Shown: one piece after another, positions 1-7,842 of the stretch
Position numbering within the stretch: the stretch's first letter is position 1
How the letters are laid out: the number at the start of each line of letters is the position of its first letter
Assembly (NCBI RefSeq): GCF_900100085.1
Contig: NZ_FNEJ01000009.1
Span: 1 to 64,000, forward strand
DNA: 64,000 nt
Direction of reading: 5' to 3'
DNA from: Salipiger marinus
GTDB taxonomy: Bacteria; Pseudomonadota; Alphaproteobacteria; Rhodobacterales; Rhodobacteraceae
The notes under the pieces: generated by a model
What the model was told of the DNA's origin: nothing
The model's database searches: none
The model's input: the letters and a program-made list of their open reading frames with translations, nothing else
Translations under genes and position numbers: made by a program

Positions 1-267
1 ACGCCCTCGCGGAAAATCCTCCGTTCGATCTTCGAGCCCTCCCGGGATCGGGCGCGTGCGATTGCTCAGACGCCCGACTACGCGATCTCCTGCAAGCTCC
101 GGAAGAAGGTGGAGATGCTCTTCGCGCATTTGAAGCGAATTCTGGGCCTCAACCGTCTCCGATTGCGAGGCCCGAGCGGCGCACGAGATGAATTCCACCT
201 CGCAGCCACCGCACAGAACCTCCGGAAGCTCGCAAAGCTCCTTCCGACCCCACCGGTCTCCTGTTGA
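1..267 (+). CDS. Transposase, C-terminal fragment (5' end outside window)
   Basis: Frame 1 is open from the first base to a TGA at 265-267, giving 88 residues. The text includes KKVEMLFAHLKRILGLNRLR followed by LAATAQNLRKLAKLLP, the typical C-terminal end of IS1182/IS5-type DDE transposases: the region with the last catalytic glutamate (KKVE) and the terminal 'aaTAQNLrkLakl' helix. The enzyme would cut and join the ends of its own element. Only the tail is visible, so it cannot be told whether the gene is intact. Confidence 0.75.
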   Translation, partial: TPSRKILRSIFEPSRDRARAIAQTPDYAISCKLRKKVEMLFAHLKRILGLNRLRLRGPSGARDEFHLAATAQNLRKLAKLLPTPPVSC

Positions 268-345
268 GGTAGGATAGGCACAGGCACCTCAAATCCTGGG
301 CGAGGGTCAACGCGATCGCCGAGCCGAGTTTTTCAACGGAATAAG
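1..345 (+). mobile_element. Right end of an insertion sequence (IS1182/IS5-like DDE transposase type)
   Basis: The window opens inside a transposase gene that stops at 267. It is followed by about 75 bases ending in a GAGTTTTTCAACGGAAT stretch at about 331-346, which resembles the terminal sequence of IS1182-like elements. The left end lies outside the window, so neither the terminal inverted repeats nor a target duplication can be confirmed. The exact right boundary is an inference from that terminal-like motif. Confidence 0.55.
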
Positions 346-475
346 CCCAATGCGGACATTGATAAAGCTCTGTCGTCAGATCCTGCGGCATGATAACGTT
401 TTTGATACCCGTTCCATTTGTCGGTCGCCCGAACGATCCATTGCAGCGCATTTTCAATTCCTAAAGGTGTTTCGT

Positions 476-1009
476 ATGCCGAAGTCTTTTGATCGCGAAG
501 AAGCAAGACGCGACCTGGAGCGGCTTTTGAAGGGCCTGACTTATTACCGAGAGTGGCGAATTCTCATGCTTAGGGAGGCTCACCCTGAGGTCCCAGAGGA
601 AGAGATCGAGAACCAAGTTGTGATGCCTGCAGCGGTGTGGCTGGCCGTCTTCGATAGCGCCAAGGGTTCCCGCTGCACTCAGGTGACTGATGAGGTGCGA
701 CAATGGCACTCTCATACCCTCGCGGAGCTTTTCCAAATTGGGCGGTCAAGTAGCGAGGCACGCGTCGCAGTGGACAACTTCCTACTACGGTTTCAGGCCG
801 AGGTCGGTTACAGTCTACAATCCGAAAGCGGCGCAGTGCTCAAGGTCGGGAAGGCGGTGCTCGAGAGTGGCAGGATCACAACCGAGAAGCAGTACTACAT
901 GCTGAAGGAAATCGACGTCGATCCGTCATCGGGCATCTTCACGGCGGACGAGGTTTCGAAGATGCTGACCCTGCTGAGAAGCTTCGAGGAACGACAGCAG
1001 CAGAGGTAG
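476..1009 (+). CDS. Hypothetical protein, 177 aa, orphan
   Basis: I do not recognise this protein. I chose ATG 476 (MPKSFDREEARRDLERLL) because it follows an AAAGGTG-like ribosome site; the frame also stays open upstream to about 350. The product is soluble, mostly helical by composition, begins with a charged helix and ends in a Gln-rich tail (ERQQQR). There is no signal peptide or membrane segment. Residues around 140-175 (KEIDVDPSSGIFTADEVSKML) vaguely resemble an EF-hand-like acidic loop, but this is weak. It lies between an IS end and a ClpP-like gene in lower-GC DNA with codon use unlike the genes to the right, so recent transfer is likely. Confidence 0.6.
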   Translation: MPKSFDREEARRDLERLLKGLTYYREWRILMLREAHPEVPEEEIENQVVMPAAVWLAVFDSAKGSRCTQVTDEVRQWHSHTLAELFQIGRSSSEARVAVDNFLLRFQAEVGYSLQSESGAVLKVGKAVLESGRITTEKQYYMLKEIDVDPSSGIFTADEVSKMLTLLRSFEERQQQR

Positions 1010-1374
1010 ATCTTTCTGTCGACGAATGCTGAGCCGGATGGCGGCTCCGTCCGCACTGCCGGCCTCAGATCGTCGGAAATGCTGCGCCGAGGCTGGAACG
1101 GCCGCTTCCGTGAAGCCGCACCGCAGCGCCCATCAGGCCAGCGAATGTCTGTTCGGGGCCGTCAGCGCCCACAGACCTGGCGCGCCAGGTCGTGGGGCCT
1201 GCCGCGCCGCCTCAGGTCTGCTTCGAGCCCAAATCGACAGATGCTGCGCAGGGCACGAATGACAGCTATGAGCCCAAAGTCACCGATGCTGCATGATGCA
1301 CAGAGATCGTCTAAGCGCGCTTACCTGACATGGCACCGCAATGTCCACGGGCACGTCTAGTGGTGCAACTCTGT
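1010..1374. other. Intergenic region with diverged extragenic repeat, copy 1 (about 1041-1150)
   Basis: There is no convincing gene here. A stretch from about 1041 to 1150 aligns, in the same orientation, with 2509-2620: both carry the identical 13-mer CGTCCGCACTGCC (1048-1060 and 2516-2528), then matching blocks around AAATGCTGC and GTGAAGC. The open frames here are short and unlike proteins. Similar degenerate extragenic segments are, to my recollection, common in Rhodobacteraceae genomes. Confidence 0.45.
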
Positions 1375-2388
1375 TCAACTCATGCAAAGCGTGTTGAAGA
1401 AGGTCTGCAACTGCTCTTTGCCGCCCTCAGTCGAAACAGCCGAGATTCCGAGGAACACAGGTGACTCGTTCCAAAATCTGATCTGCACACCGAAGCTTTC
1501 GGAAAAGGCGATTGCACGAGCCTCTTCCTCAGTAATTCGCGCAAGCACGTTTGTGTAAATGCCGCTCACTTGGCGCTCGCATCGATGCGAAATGTCTATT
1601 CTAGTATCCTCGCCATTTACAACAATCTCGACCAGTCCAAAGTTAGTTAGTTCATGCTCTCGTCCCTGAGACTCGATAACGGCCCAGAACATAAAGCCCG
1701 TCCCTTTCGCATAGCAGAGCATGACTTTATGATGCCCAAACAGAGAGTCACGTTCACCCCGGACGTACATGATGTGATTGCGGGCCTGAACGGTCCATTC
1801 CGCCTCGGTCACACCGTCGGTGATGACCTTTAGAGCGCGCAGCTTTTCCTCGTCTACCGCGTCAATTTCCGTACTGGCGGTAGCGGATGAAAGCTCAAGG
1901 AAGCCTGTCGATACCCCCATGTCGTGTACATAACTCGCGATCCGTGCCGAGAGCACTTGCGACCGCCCCAAGTCATCAGGCGAAGGGTTTCGAAAAGAGA
2001 ATTGATGCACTCCGAATGTAGATCCATTTGGTAGGTAGCGTAGTCGCCCACCGAGATATACAAGCGTAGCTGCGCTAGCACAGATGCCGGTGATGTGCTT
2101 GCGTGGCAAAATATGGAATGGGTCTTGGTTGTGATCTAGGACATACGAACCCACCGACGTTGCAAACCAATGGTCGCGAATAAGGCGACCGATGCCAATC
2201 GCCGCCTCAACATCGCCCCCCACAGAGTCGATATAGACTGTCAAGCGTGGCGGGGGCGTTGTCTTGTTGAGAAATTCGCGAAACCGGGCGTCGTCGCCCG
2301 TCTCAATCCTTCCAATCGCGTTGATGCAATAGAAGCCGCCGAATAGCCGTTCAGCATCGGTCTGAGGCTCTGAAAAGTGGAATTCCAT
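1375..2388 (-). CDS. ClpP-fold serine protease-like protein with extra C-terminal domain
   Basis: This 337-residue protein has a ClpP/crotonase-fold core at about residues 10-190: an oxyanion-type glycine loop (DSVGGDVEAAIGIG, 54-67), a serine in CASAATLVYLGG (Ser105) and a histidine in FGVHQF (His128). These match the Ser-His pair of ClpP-like and COG3904-type putative proteases; the third acidic residue is not obvious. It has no signal peptide, unlike periplasmic COG3904 members. Residues about 195-337 form an unrecognised second domain rich in aromatic and charged residues. The gene stands alone, in lower-GC DNA between repeat copies and beside an IS end. Its substrate is unknown; a stress or defence role is only a guess. 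Confidence 0.75.
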   Translation of the reverse strand: MEFHFSEPQTDAERLFGGFYCINAIGRIETGDDARFREFLNKTTPPPRLTVYIDSVGGDVEAAIGIGRLIRDHWFATSVGSYVLDHNQDPFHILPRKHITGICASAATLVYLGGRLRYLPNGSTFGVHQFSFRNPSPDDLGRSQVLSARIASYVHDMGVSTGFLELSSATASTEIDAVDEEKLRALKVITDGVTEAEWTVQARNHIMYVRGERDSLFGHHKVMLCYAKGTGFMFWAVIESQGREHELTNFGLVEIVVNGEDTRIDISHRCERQVSGIYTNVLARITEEEARAIAFSESFGVQIRFWNESPVFLGISAVSTEGGKEQLQTFFNTLCMS

Positions 2389-2870
2389 TTGTCACACCGC
2401 TGAGATTGTCTGAGTGATTGAAGCTATCAAGGCGGTGTAGAGGTGCGCAATGTCATGTTATTGTCTTCTTCGCGCCGTTAGCTGTTATTGAGTGCTACGC
2501 GGCGAACTGCCGCTTCGTCCGCACTGCCGACCTTCACCCTCCGAAAATGCTGCACGTTGGACGAATGGCCGGTCTGGTGAAGCTGCGCTGCAGCGATGGC
2601 CAGCCTGGCGAACGGCAGCAATGGGCCGGAAGCGGCGAATCGGCCTGTGCGGCGTGTGTGTCTAGCTGGGGCCGTTCACACTGAAGGCGTCAAGTTGGGC
2701 TCGCGGTGAGATCGGGGACAGAGCGATTCTCTGAAAGAGTAAAATTGTGTTTCGCAGGTTGCTGATTCGTTTCCGGTTTGTCCTGCGAAACTTTTGGGCT
2801 AATTCCATTGAAATATCTGGATTTTCGCTGAATTTAGGTTCTGGCGCCGAAAGCTATGGGGCAAGACGCT
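2389..2870. other. Intergenic region with diverged extragenic repeat, copy 2 (about 2509-2620)
   Basis: This 482-base gap separates the ClpP-like gene from the AarF-like gene. It holds the second diverged copy of the extragenic repeat (about 2509-2620, probably extending to about 2680 as GGGCCGGAAGCGGC). The segment from about 2740 to 2850 is relatively AT-rich and marks the change from the accessory patch to the high-GC core chromosome. The open frames in it do not look like proteins. Confidence 0.45.
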
Positions 2871-4223
2871 TCACTGACTGTCTTCGGCGGGGGCGGGGGG
2901 TGTCAGGTAGGGGGCGGTCAGGGCTTGCAGATCCACCCGGGCGCGCAGGCGGGTGGCGAGCAGATAGAGGCCGCCGAATTTGCGCTGCACGTAAAGCGCG
3001 TCCACCGGCGGCAGGGGCAGCTCTGCGCGCTCTTCGGCCAGCGCCAGCCCCGCCGCATTGAGCCGCTGCGCCAGATCCGAGCGGCCGAAGTCGAACTCGC
3101 CCGTGGTGCGGAGCGGCGACAGCGCCAGTGTCAGCAGATCGAGCAGCGTTTTCTCCAGTCCGGGCGGGGTGCGGGCCTCCAGCAGGCCGAAGCCCTGTGC
3201 GGCGGCCCGCAGCGCCTCCCGCTCGCCGCTCTGCCCGGCGCGCAGCATCTCGCGGCAGAGCGCGCGGAACGGCGCGGGAAAGCTGCGCGTCGCGCCAAAA
3301 TCCAGCAGCACGATCCGGCCGGTTTCGGGCTGGTAGCGGTAATTGGCGAAATTGGGGTCGGTCTGCATCAGGCCGAACTCGAAAAGCTCGCGCAGCGCCA
3401 GCCCCAGCAGCAGCGTGGCGACCCGGTCGCGCTCCTCCTGCGGGGCAGTGACCAGATCCTCCACCGGGTGGCCCGGCTCGTGGCTCATGGCGAGCACGCA
3501 GTCTGTGGTCAGGTCGGGCGCAAGGGCGGGCACGCGGAAGTCGGGCGCCTCCTCCAGCAGCGCGCCAAAGCGGCGGAGGCAGGCCCCTTCGCGGGGATAG
3601 TCGGCCTCTTCATGCAGCTGCCGTCTGGCCTCGGCCAGAAGGGCGTCCAGATCGAGCCCGCGCGGCATCAGACCCGACAGCCGCAGCAGGGCGCCCACAT
3701 TGGTCACGTCGCTGTCGATGCTGCGACGCACGCCGGGATACTGCACCTTGATCGCAAGGTCGCGCCCGTCGCGGGTCAGCGCGCGATGCACCTGCCCGAT
3801 GGACGCCGCCGCGAGCGGCCGCACCTCGAACCGCTGGAAGCGCCGCAGCCAGTCCGGCCCCCATGCGGCGGTCAGCACCGTCTTCAGCTGCTGGGGCGGC
3901 ATCGGATTGGCCTCGGCGCGCAGGCGCGACAGGATCTGCGCAAGCTCGGGCGGCAGCAGCTCGCCTGCATCCATCGACAGCAGCTGCCCCATCTTCATGG
4001 CGGCGCCGCGCATCCGCGAGAGTTCATCCGCCAGCCTGCGGGCATTGGCGGGGGTCAGCAGCAGGTCGTTCCATCGCGGGCGCCGTCCCTGCGCCAGCTC
4101 GCGCGCCCCACCCGCCGCGACCCCGCCCGCGAGGCGCGTGGCGAGCCCGCCGAGCCGGGTCATCCGCGACAGGCGCGAGGCGGGCAGGGGCAGGGGCGGC
4201 GGCTTGGGCGGGTCTGCGGGCAT
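2871..4223 (-). CDS. AarF/UbiB/ABC1-family kinase-like protein
   Basis: A protein of about 450 residues in the ABC1/UbiB atypical kinase family, which supports coenzyme Q biosynthesis or lipid-linked processes at the membrane. Visible signatures are the KxGQ motif (MKMGQLLSMD), the alanine-rich loop that replaces the P-loop (PLAAASIGQVHRA), the invariant lysine (AIKVQYPGV), a catalytic-loop variant (QTDPNFANYRY) and the metal-binding DFG (LLDFGATR). I place the start at ATG 4223 (MPADPPKPPPL); the open frame continues upstream to 4388, but that extension is low-complexity and crosses the terminator of the upstream permease gene. The gene follows the TRAP operon but is separated from it by a terminator. 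Confidence 0.88.
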   Translation of the reverse strand: MPADPPKPPPLPLPASRLSRMTRLGGLATRLAGGVAAGGARELAQGRRPRWNDLLLTPANARRLADELSRMRGAAMKMGQLLSMDAGELLPPELAQILSRLRAEANPMPPQQLKTVLTAAWGPDWLRRFQRFEVRPLAAASIGQVHRALTRDGRDLAIKVQYPGVRRSIDSDVTNVGALLRLSGLMPRGLDLDALLAEARRQLHEEADYPREGACLRRFGALLEEAPDFRVPALAPDLTTDCVLAMSHEPGHPVEDLVTAPQEERDRVATLLLGLALRELFEFGLMQTDPNFANYRYQPETGRIVLLDFGATRSFPAPFRALCREMLRAGQSGEREALRAAAQGFGLLEARTPPGLEKTLLDLLTLALSPLRTTGEFDFGRSDLAQRLNAAGLALAEERAELPLPPVDALYVQRKFGGLYLLATRLRARVDLQALTAPYLTPPAPAEDSQ

Positions 4224-4317
4224 GGCGGCATCCGGGGCTGGGGAGGGCTGATCCGGCCAAGATAGCGCGCGGTGCGGGCCTGTCGCTGCGGCACAGGCGC
4301 CCTGCGGCGGCGCATGG

Positions 4318-4345
4318 CAAAAGGCCCCCGCGCTGCGGGGGCCTC
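4318..4345 (-). terminator. Rho-independent terminator after the TRAP permease gene
   Basis: Perfect 10-bp inverted repeat AGGCCCCCGC (4322-4331) and GCGGGGGCCT (4335-4344) with a 3-nt loop. On the minus strand it is followed by a T run (TTTTG), just past the permease stop codon. Confidence 0.85.
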
Positions 4346-4371
4346 TACCGGTGTCATCTGGTGTCGTGTGC

Positions 4372-6555
4372 TCAGTCGGTCTTGCCATGCGTCAGGGTCG
4401 CGGCAGTGACCACGCGGCGCTGCCACAGGAACAGCGCCACGGCGCAGGCGAGACCGATCAGGTCGGTGATCCAGCCCACCGAGATCATCGACAGCGCCGC
4501 CCCGACCAGCACCAGCCGCACCAGCAGCGAGGCATGGCCGAAGTAATAGCCGATCACCCCTGCGGAGAGCAGGAACATGCCCAGAAGCGCCGTGGCCGTG
4601 GCATGGACGATGTCCAGCGGTTCGCCCTGCATCAGCAGTTCATGCGCGCCAAAGAACATGAAGGGCACGATGAAGGCGGCAAGGCCAAGCTTGAAGGCCT
4701 CGACGCTGGTTTTCATCGGATCGGATCCCGACAGGGCCGCGCCCGCATAGGCGGCCAGCGCCACCGGGGGCGTGATGGCCGACATCACCGCGTAGTAGAA
4801 CACGAAGAAATGCGCGACCAGCACCGGCACGCCAAGCGCGATGAGCCCCGGCGCCACGACCGCTGCCGCCACCGCATAGGCCGCCGTGGTGGGCATGCCC
4901 ATGCCGAGGATGATCGAGATGCACATGGCGAAGAACATCGCCAGATACTGGTTCTGGTCGGCGATGGTCAGCAGCAGCGAGGAGAAGCGCGCCCCCACGC
5001 CGGTCAGCGCGATCACGCCGACGATGACGCCCGCCGCCGCACAGACCGCGACCATCTGGATGGACATGCGCGCGCCCATGTCCAGCGCCTTGAAGATCTG
5101 GCGCGGCCCCATCTTGTAGGGGGTCAGCCAGCTGACCACCGCGGCGGCAGCCATGCCCATGGCGCCGGCGCGGATCACCGAATAGCCGGCGAACAGCGTG
5201 TAGATCAGGATGATGATCGGCAGGAACAGGTAGACCTGCTTGATCAGCACGTCAAAGCGCGGCAGTTCCGACCGGGGCAGGCCCTTCATGTCAAGCTTCA
5301 GCGCCTGCAGGTCGACCATGAAATAGACCGACACGAAATAGAGCAGGGCCGGAATGATCGCCGCCACCACGATGTCGGTATAGGGAATGCCCGTCACCTC
5401 GGCCATGATGAAGGCGCCCGCGCCCATGATCGGCGGCAGGATCTGCCCGCCGGAGGAGGCGGTGGCCTCGATCGCGGCGGAGGATTTTGCCGAATAGCCC
5501 ACGCGCTTCATCAGCGGGATGGTCAGCGAGCCGGTGGAGACCACGTTGCCCGCCGAGGTGCCGTTGATCATGCCCATGAGGCCGGAGGCGAAGACCGCCA
5601 CCTTGGCGGGGCCGCCGCGGGCCTGACCGGCGCAGGCAAAGGCGAAGTTCACGAAGTAATCGCCGACCTTGGACGCCTGCAGGAAGGCGGCAAAGACGAT
5701 GAACAGGATGATGTAGGTCGACGAGACCGCGATGGGATCGCCCAGCACGCCCTGATCGGTGAAGATATAGGTGAAGAACCGCGTCGCGGTATAGCCGCGG
5801 TGGTTCAGGAAGCCGGGCAGCCACGGCCCGAGGAAGCTGTAGGCGATGAACACGCCGACGATGACGACGAGCGCAAGCCCGGTCAGGCGGCGGGTCAGTT
5901 CGAGGATCAGCAGGACGCCGGTCACCGCCGCCCACAGATCGCCGGGCTGCGCCAGCGCCGTGCCTGCGCGCATCCGCAGCGCGCCCACGACGAACAGGAT
6001 GTAGCCCAGCACCGCGATGGAGGCGAGGCAGAGCAGCAGATCCCCCGGATAGACCCGCGCGCGGTCACGCGGCGACCAGATCCAGCCCGCGACGATGGCG
6101 GCGGTGGTGCCAAGCGCCAGCGGCAGGCCATAGGTGCTGAAGCCGAAGGCGGGGGGCATGGCGACCCCGGCCAGCCACCACGCGCCCCAGGCATAGGCCA
6201 CCACGGCCAGCCCGTAGATCACGCCCGCGGCAGCCGCGAGCAGCAGCGCGATTTCCATCGGGCCACGGCGGGAGGAGGTGGGGTCGGCGGCGTCGTCGCT
6301 CTGGGTCAGGGCGGAATAGGTCAGGTAACCGATGATGAGACCGCCGCAGAGGTGCATCATGCGATAGGTCCATGTCTCCAGCGGGTAGAGCACCATGACG
6401 ACCAGATGGAACAGGGTATAGGCGGCGCAGAGGGCCGCGATCATCAGCCCGGCCCGCGCCTGCGGGTCGCGCTGGTTGGGGGCCATCGGCTCGTCATCCA
6501 CGTCTTGCGCGATGACGGGGCCCGCCCCTGCCGCGGCAGCAGCATCAACAGACAT
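4372..6555 (-). CDS. TRAP transporter permease, TAXI type, fused 4TM/12TM subunits
   Basis: This 727-residue, highly hydrophobic protein is the fused small-plus-large membrane subunit of a TAXI-type TRAP transporter. Such systems import organic acids or amino acids using a sodium gradient with a periplasmic binding protein. Family features visible are the large-subunit stretch around GLMGMINGTSAGNVVSTGS and the later GMGMPTTAAYAVAAA and ITPPVALAAY segments. About 17 membrane spans are evident by hydrophobicity. The start at ATG 6555 is supported by GGAGATTCCTC just upstream. It lies 117 bases after the binding-protein gene in the same operon. The substrate cannot be deduced. Confidence 0.93.
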   Translation of the reverse strand: MSVDAAAAAGAGPVIAQDVDDEPMAPNQRDPQARAGLMIAALCAAYTLFHLVVMVLYPLETWTYRMMHLCGGLIIGYLTYSALTQSDDAADPTSSRRGPMEIALLLAAAAGVIYGLAVVAYAWGAWWLAGVAMPPAFGFSTYGLPLALGTTAAIVAGWIWSPRDRARVYPGDLLLCLASIAVLGYILFVVGALRMRAGTALAQPGDLWAAVTGVLLILELTRRLTGLALVVIVGVFIAYSFLGPWLPGFLNHRGYTATRFFTYIFTDQGVLGDPIAVSSTYIILFIVFAAFLQASKVGDYFVNFAFACAGQARGGPAKVAVFASGLMGMINGTSAGNVVSTGSLTIPLMKRVGYSAKSSAAIEATASSGGQILPPIMGAGAFIMAEVTGIPYTDIVVAAIIPALLYFVSVYFMVDLQALKLDMKGLPRSELPRFDVLIKQVYLFLPIIILIYTLFAGYSVIRAGAMGMAAAAVVSWLTPYKMGPRQIFKALDMGARMSIQMVAVCAAAGVIVGVIALTGVGARFSSLLLTIADQNQYLAMFFAMCISIILGMGMPTTAAYAVAAAVVAPGLIALGVPVLVAHFFVFYYAVMSAITPPVALAAYAGAALSGSDPMKTSVEAFKLGLAAFIVPFMFFGAHELLMQGEPLDIVHATATALLGMFLLSAGVIGYYFGHASLLVRLVLVGAALSMISVGWITDLIGLACAVALFLWQRRVVTAATLTHGKTD

Positions 6556-6636
6556 GAGGAATCTCCGTCGGCGCGGTCCGTCCGGTCAGCGCCGAAGGCC
6601 GGTCCGATCAAGGTGAACGGGAAAGCAGGTCAGCAA

Positions 6637-6659
6637 CCGGGGGCCACGCGGGCCCCCGG
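6637..6659 (-). promoter_or_regulatory. Intercistronic stem-loop between binding-protein and permease genes
   Basis: Nine-bp perfect inverted repeat CCGGGGGCC (6637-6645) and GGCCCCCGG (6651-6659) with a 5-nt loop and no T run. This position and structure suit an mRNA-stabilising or partial-termination hairpin that keeps the periplasmic binding protein in excess over the permease, as in other binding-protein operons. That role is inferred. Confidence 0.5.
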
Positions 6660-6672
6660 AAGGCAGGCGGCG

Positions 6673-7647
6673 TCAGTCGCGCAGCTCTGCCGGGATCTCG
6701 ATGCCCTTTTCATCAAAATAGCGCAGGGCGCCGGGATGATAGGTCATGAAGGAGTTCTTGTCGGCGTTTTCCGGGATGGTCTCGGCGGCGGTGGCGTGGA
6801 TCTGCATCATCGCCTCGTTGCCGTCCATCACCAGCTTGGTGATTTCATAGGCAAGGCTTTCCGGCATGTCCTGATGCGCCACGGCAAAGTTCCACATCGC
6901 CACGGTCTTGTGGCTGTCGGGGAAGCCCTGATACAGACCGCCCGGCACTTCGAATTCCGCGACTTCCGGCATGGCTTCGAGGATCTGGGCCAGCTGTTCG
7001 TCGGTGAAGCCGAAGATGTTGACGGGGTTTTCCGCCGCGATCTGCGCAAAGGCCGAAATCGGCACGCCTGCCGCAAAGGCGAAGGCGTCGATCAGGCCGT
7101 CCTTGACCTGCCCGGTCGCGTCATTGGCGCCCGAATAGCTGATATTGGCTTCGATCCCCAGCACTTCGAAGAAACGCGGCCAGTAGGTGGCGGCGGTGCC
7201 GCCAGCGGGGCCGACAGACACGCGCTTGCCGGCCATGTCGGTGACATCGGCGATGCCCGAGGACTGCAGCGCCACCGCTTCGAACGGGGTCTGATACATC
7301 GGGAACAGCGCGCGCAGCGACTTGTGCTCCACGCCGGGGGCCAGTTCGCTGTTGCCGGTCCATGCCTCATAGGCCGGGCCCATGGTGACAAGGCCGATCT
7401 GGTGATCGCCGGTTTCCACCAGCGTGGCGTTCTGCACCGGGCCGCCGGTGACTTCGGCGGAGGCGTTCACGTTCAGGTTCTGGCTGATCAGCCCGGCAAG
7501 GCCGGTGCCATAGATGAAATAGGTGCCGCCCTGGCTGGCGGTGCCGACGGTCAGGCTCGAAGGCCAGTCGGCGCGGTCATCCTGCGCAAAGGCGGGCGAC
7601 AGGCCGAAAGTGGCCGCAACGGCGGCGGCGGCGGTCAGGAAACGCAT
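6673..7647 (-). CDS. TAXI-family TRAP transporter solute-binding protein
   Basis: This 324-residue periplasmic protein has a clear Sec signal peptide (MRFLTAAAAVAATFGLSPAFA, cleavage after AFA near residue 21). The mature part starts with the family-typical TVGTASQGGTYFIYGTGLAG and later has GKRVSVGPAGGTAATYWPRF. It captures the substrate and delivers it to the fused permease encoded next. The start at ATG 7647 is supported by a strong GGGAGGA site. A sensor kinase and response regulator lie directly upstream and probably control this gene. Confidence 0.94.
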   Translation of the reverse strand: MRFLTAAAAVAATFGLSPAFAQDDRADWPSSLTVGTASQGGTYFIYGTGLAGLISQNLNVNASAEVTGGPVQNATLVETGDHQIGLVTMGPAYEAWTGNSELAPGVEHKSLRALFPMYQTPFEAVALQSSGIADVTDMAGKRVSVGPAGGTAATYWPRFFEVLGIEANISYSGANDATGQVKDGLIDAFAFAAGVPISAFAQIAAENPVNIFGFTDEQLAQILEAMPEVAEFEVPGGLYQGFPDSHKTVAMWNFAVAHQDMPESLAYEITKLVMDGNEAMMQIHATAAETIPENADKNSFMTYHPGALRYFDEKGIEIPAELRD

Positions 7648-7842
7648 TGAAATCCTCCCAGATTTTCCAAGTGGCCGCGCATGCCGGGGCAGCGCGGTCC
7701 TGTGAAGCGCCCCCAGCTAGGGCGCGCCATGCCTTTGGCGCAATGCCGCCATGCGAAAGCCGCCCGTTAAATTTGCATCCACGCTATGGGAGTGGGTGGA
7801 TTCGGTAACATCGGCTGTGACAGGTGGGTGGAAATCCGCCCA

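Noticed and set aside
1026-1360. Two overlapping + strand frames of 78 and 93 codons
   Set aside because: They overlap the first copy of the same repeat, lack ribosome sites and look like random GC-rich sequence.
2418-2684. An 88-codon + strand frame in the intergenic region
   Set aside because: It coincides with the diverged extragenic repeat and its translation is not protein-like.
2856-4265. A 469-codon + strand open frame opposite the AarF-like gene
   Set aside because: Same reasoning: mirror-frame composition and no protein features, while the minus strand has clear kinase-like motifs.
4351-7650. A 1,099-codon open frame on the + strand opposite the TRAP transporter genes
   Set aside because: It is antisense to two convincing genes, is rich in His, Arg, Gly and Gln as expected for a reversed high-GC gene, and has no recognisable domain.
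7648-7842. A sigma-54 (-24/-12) promoter before the TAXI gene
   Set aside because: Minus-strand candidates such as TGGCGCGCCCTAGC have the GG and GC one base too close, and others deviate more.
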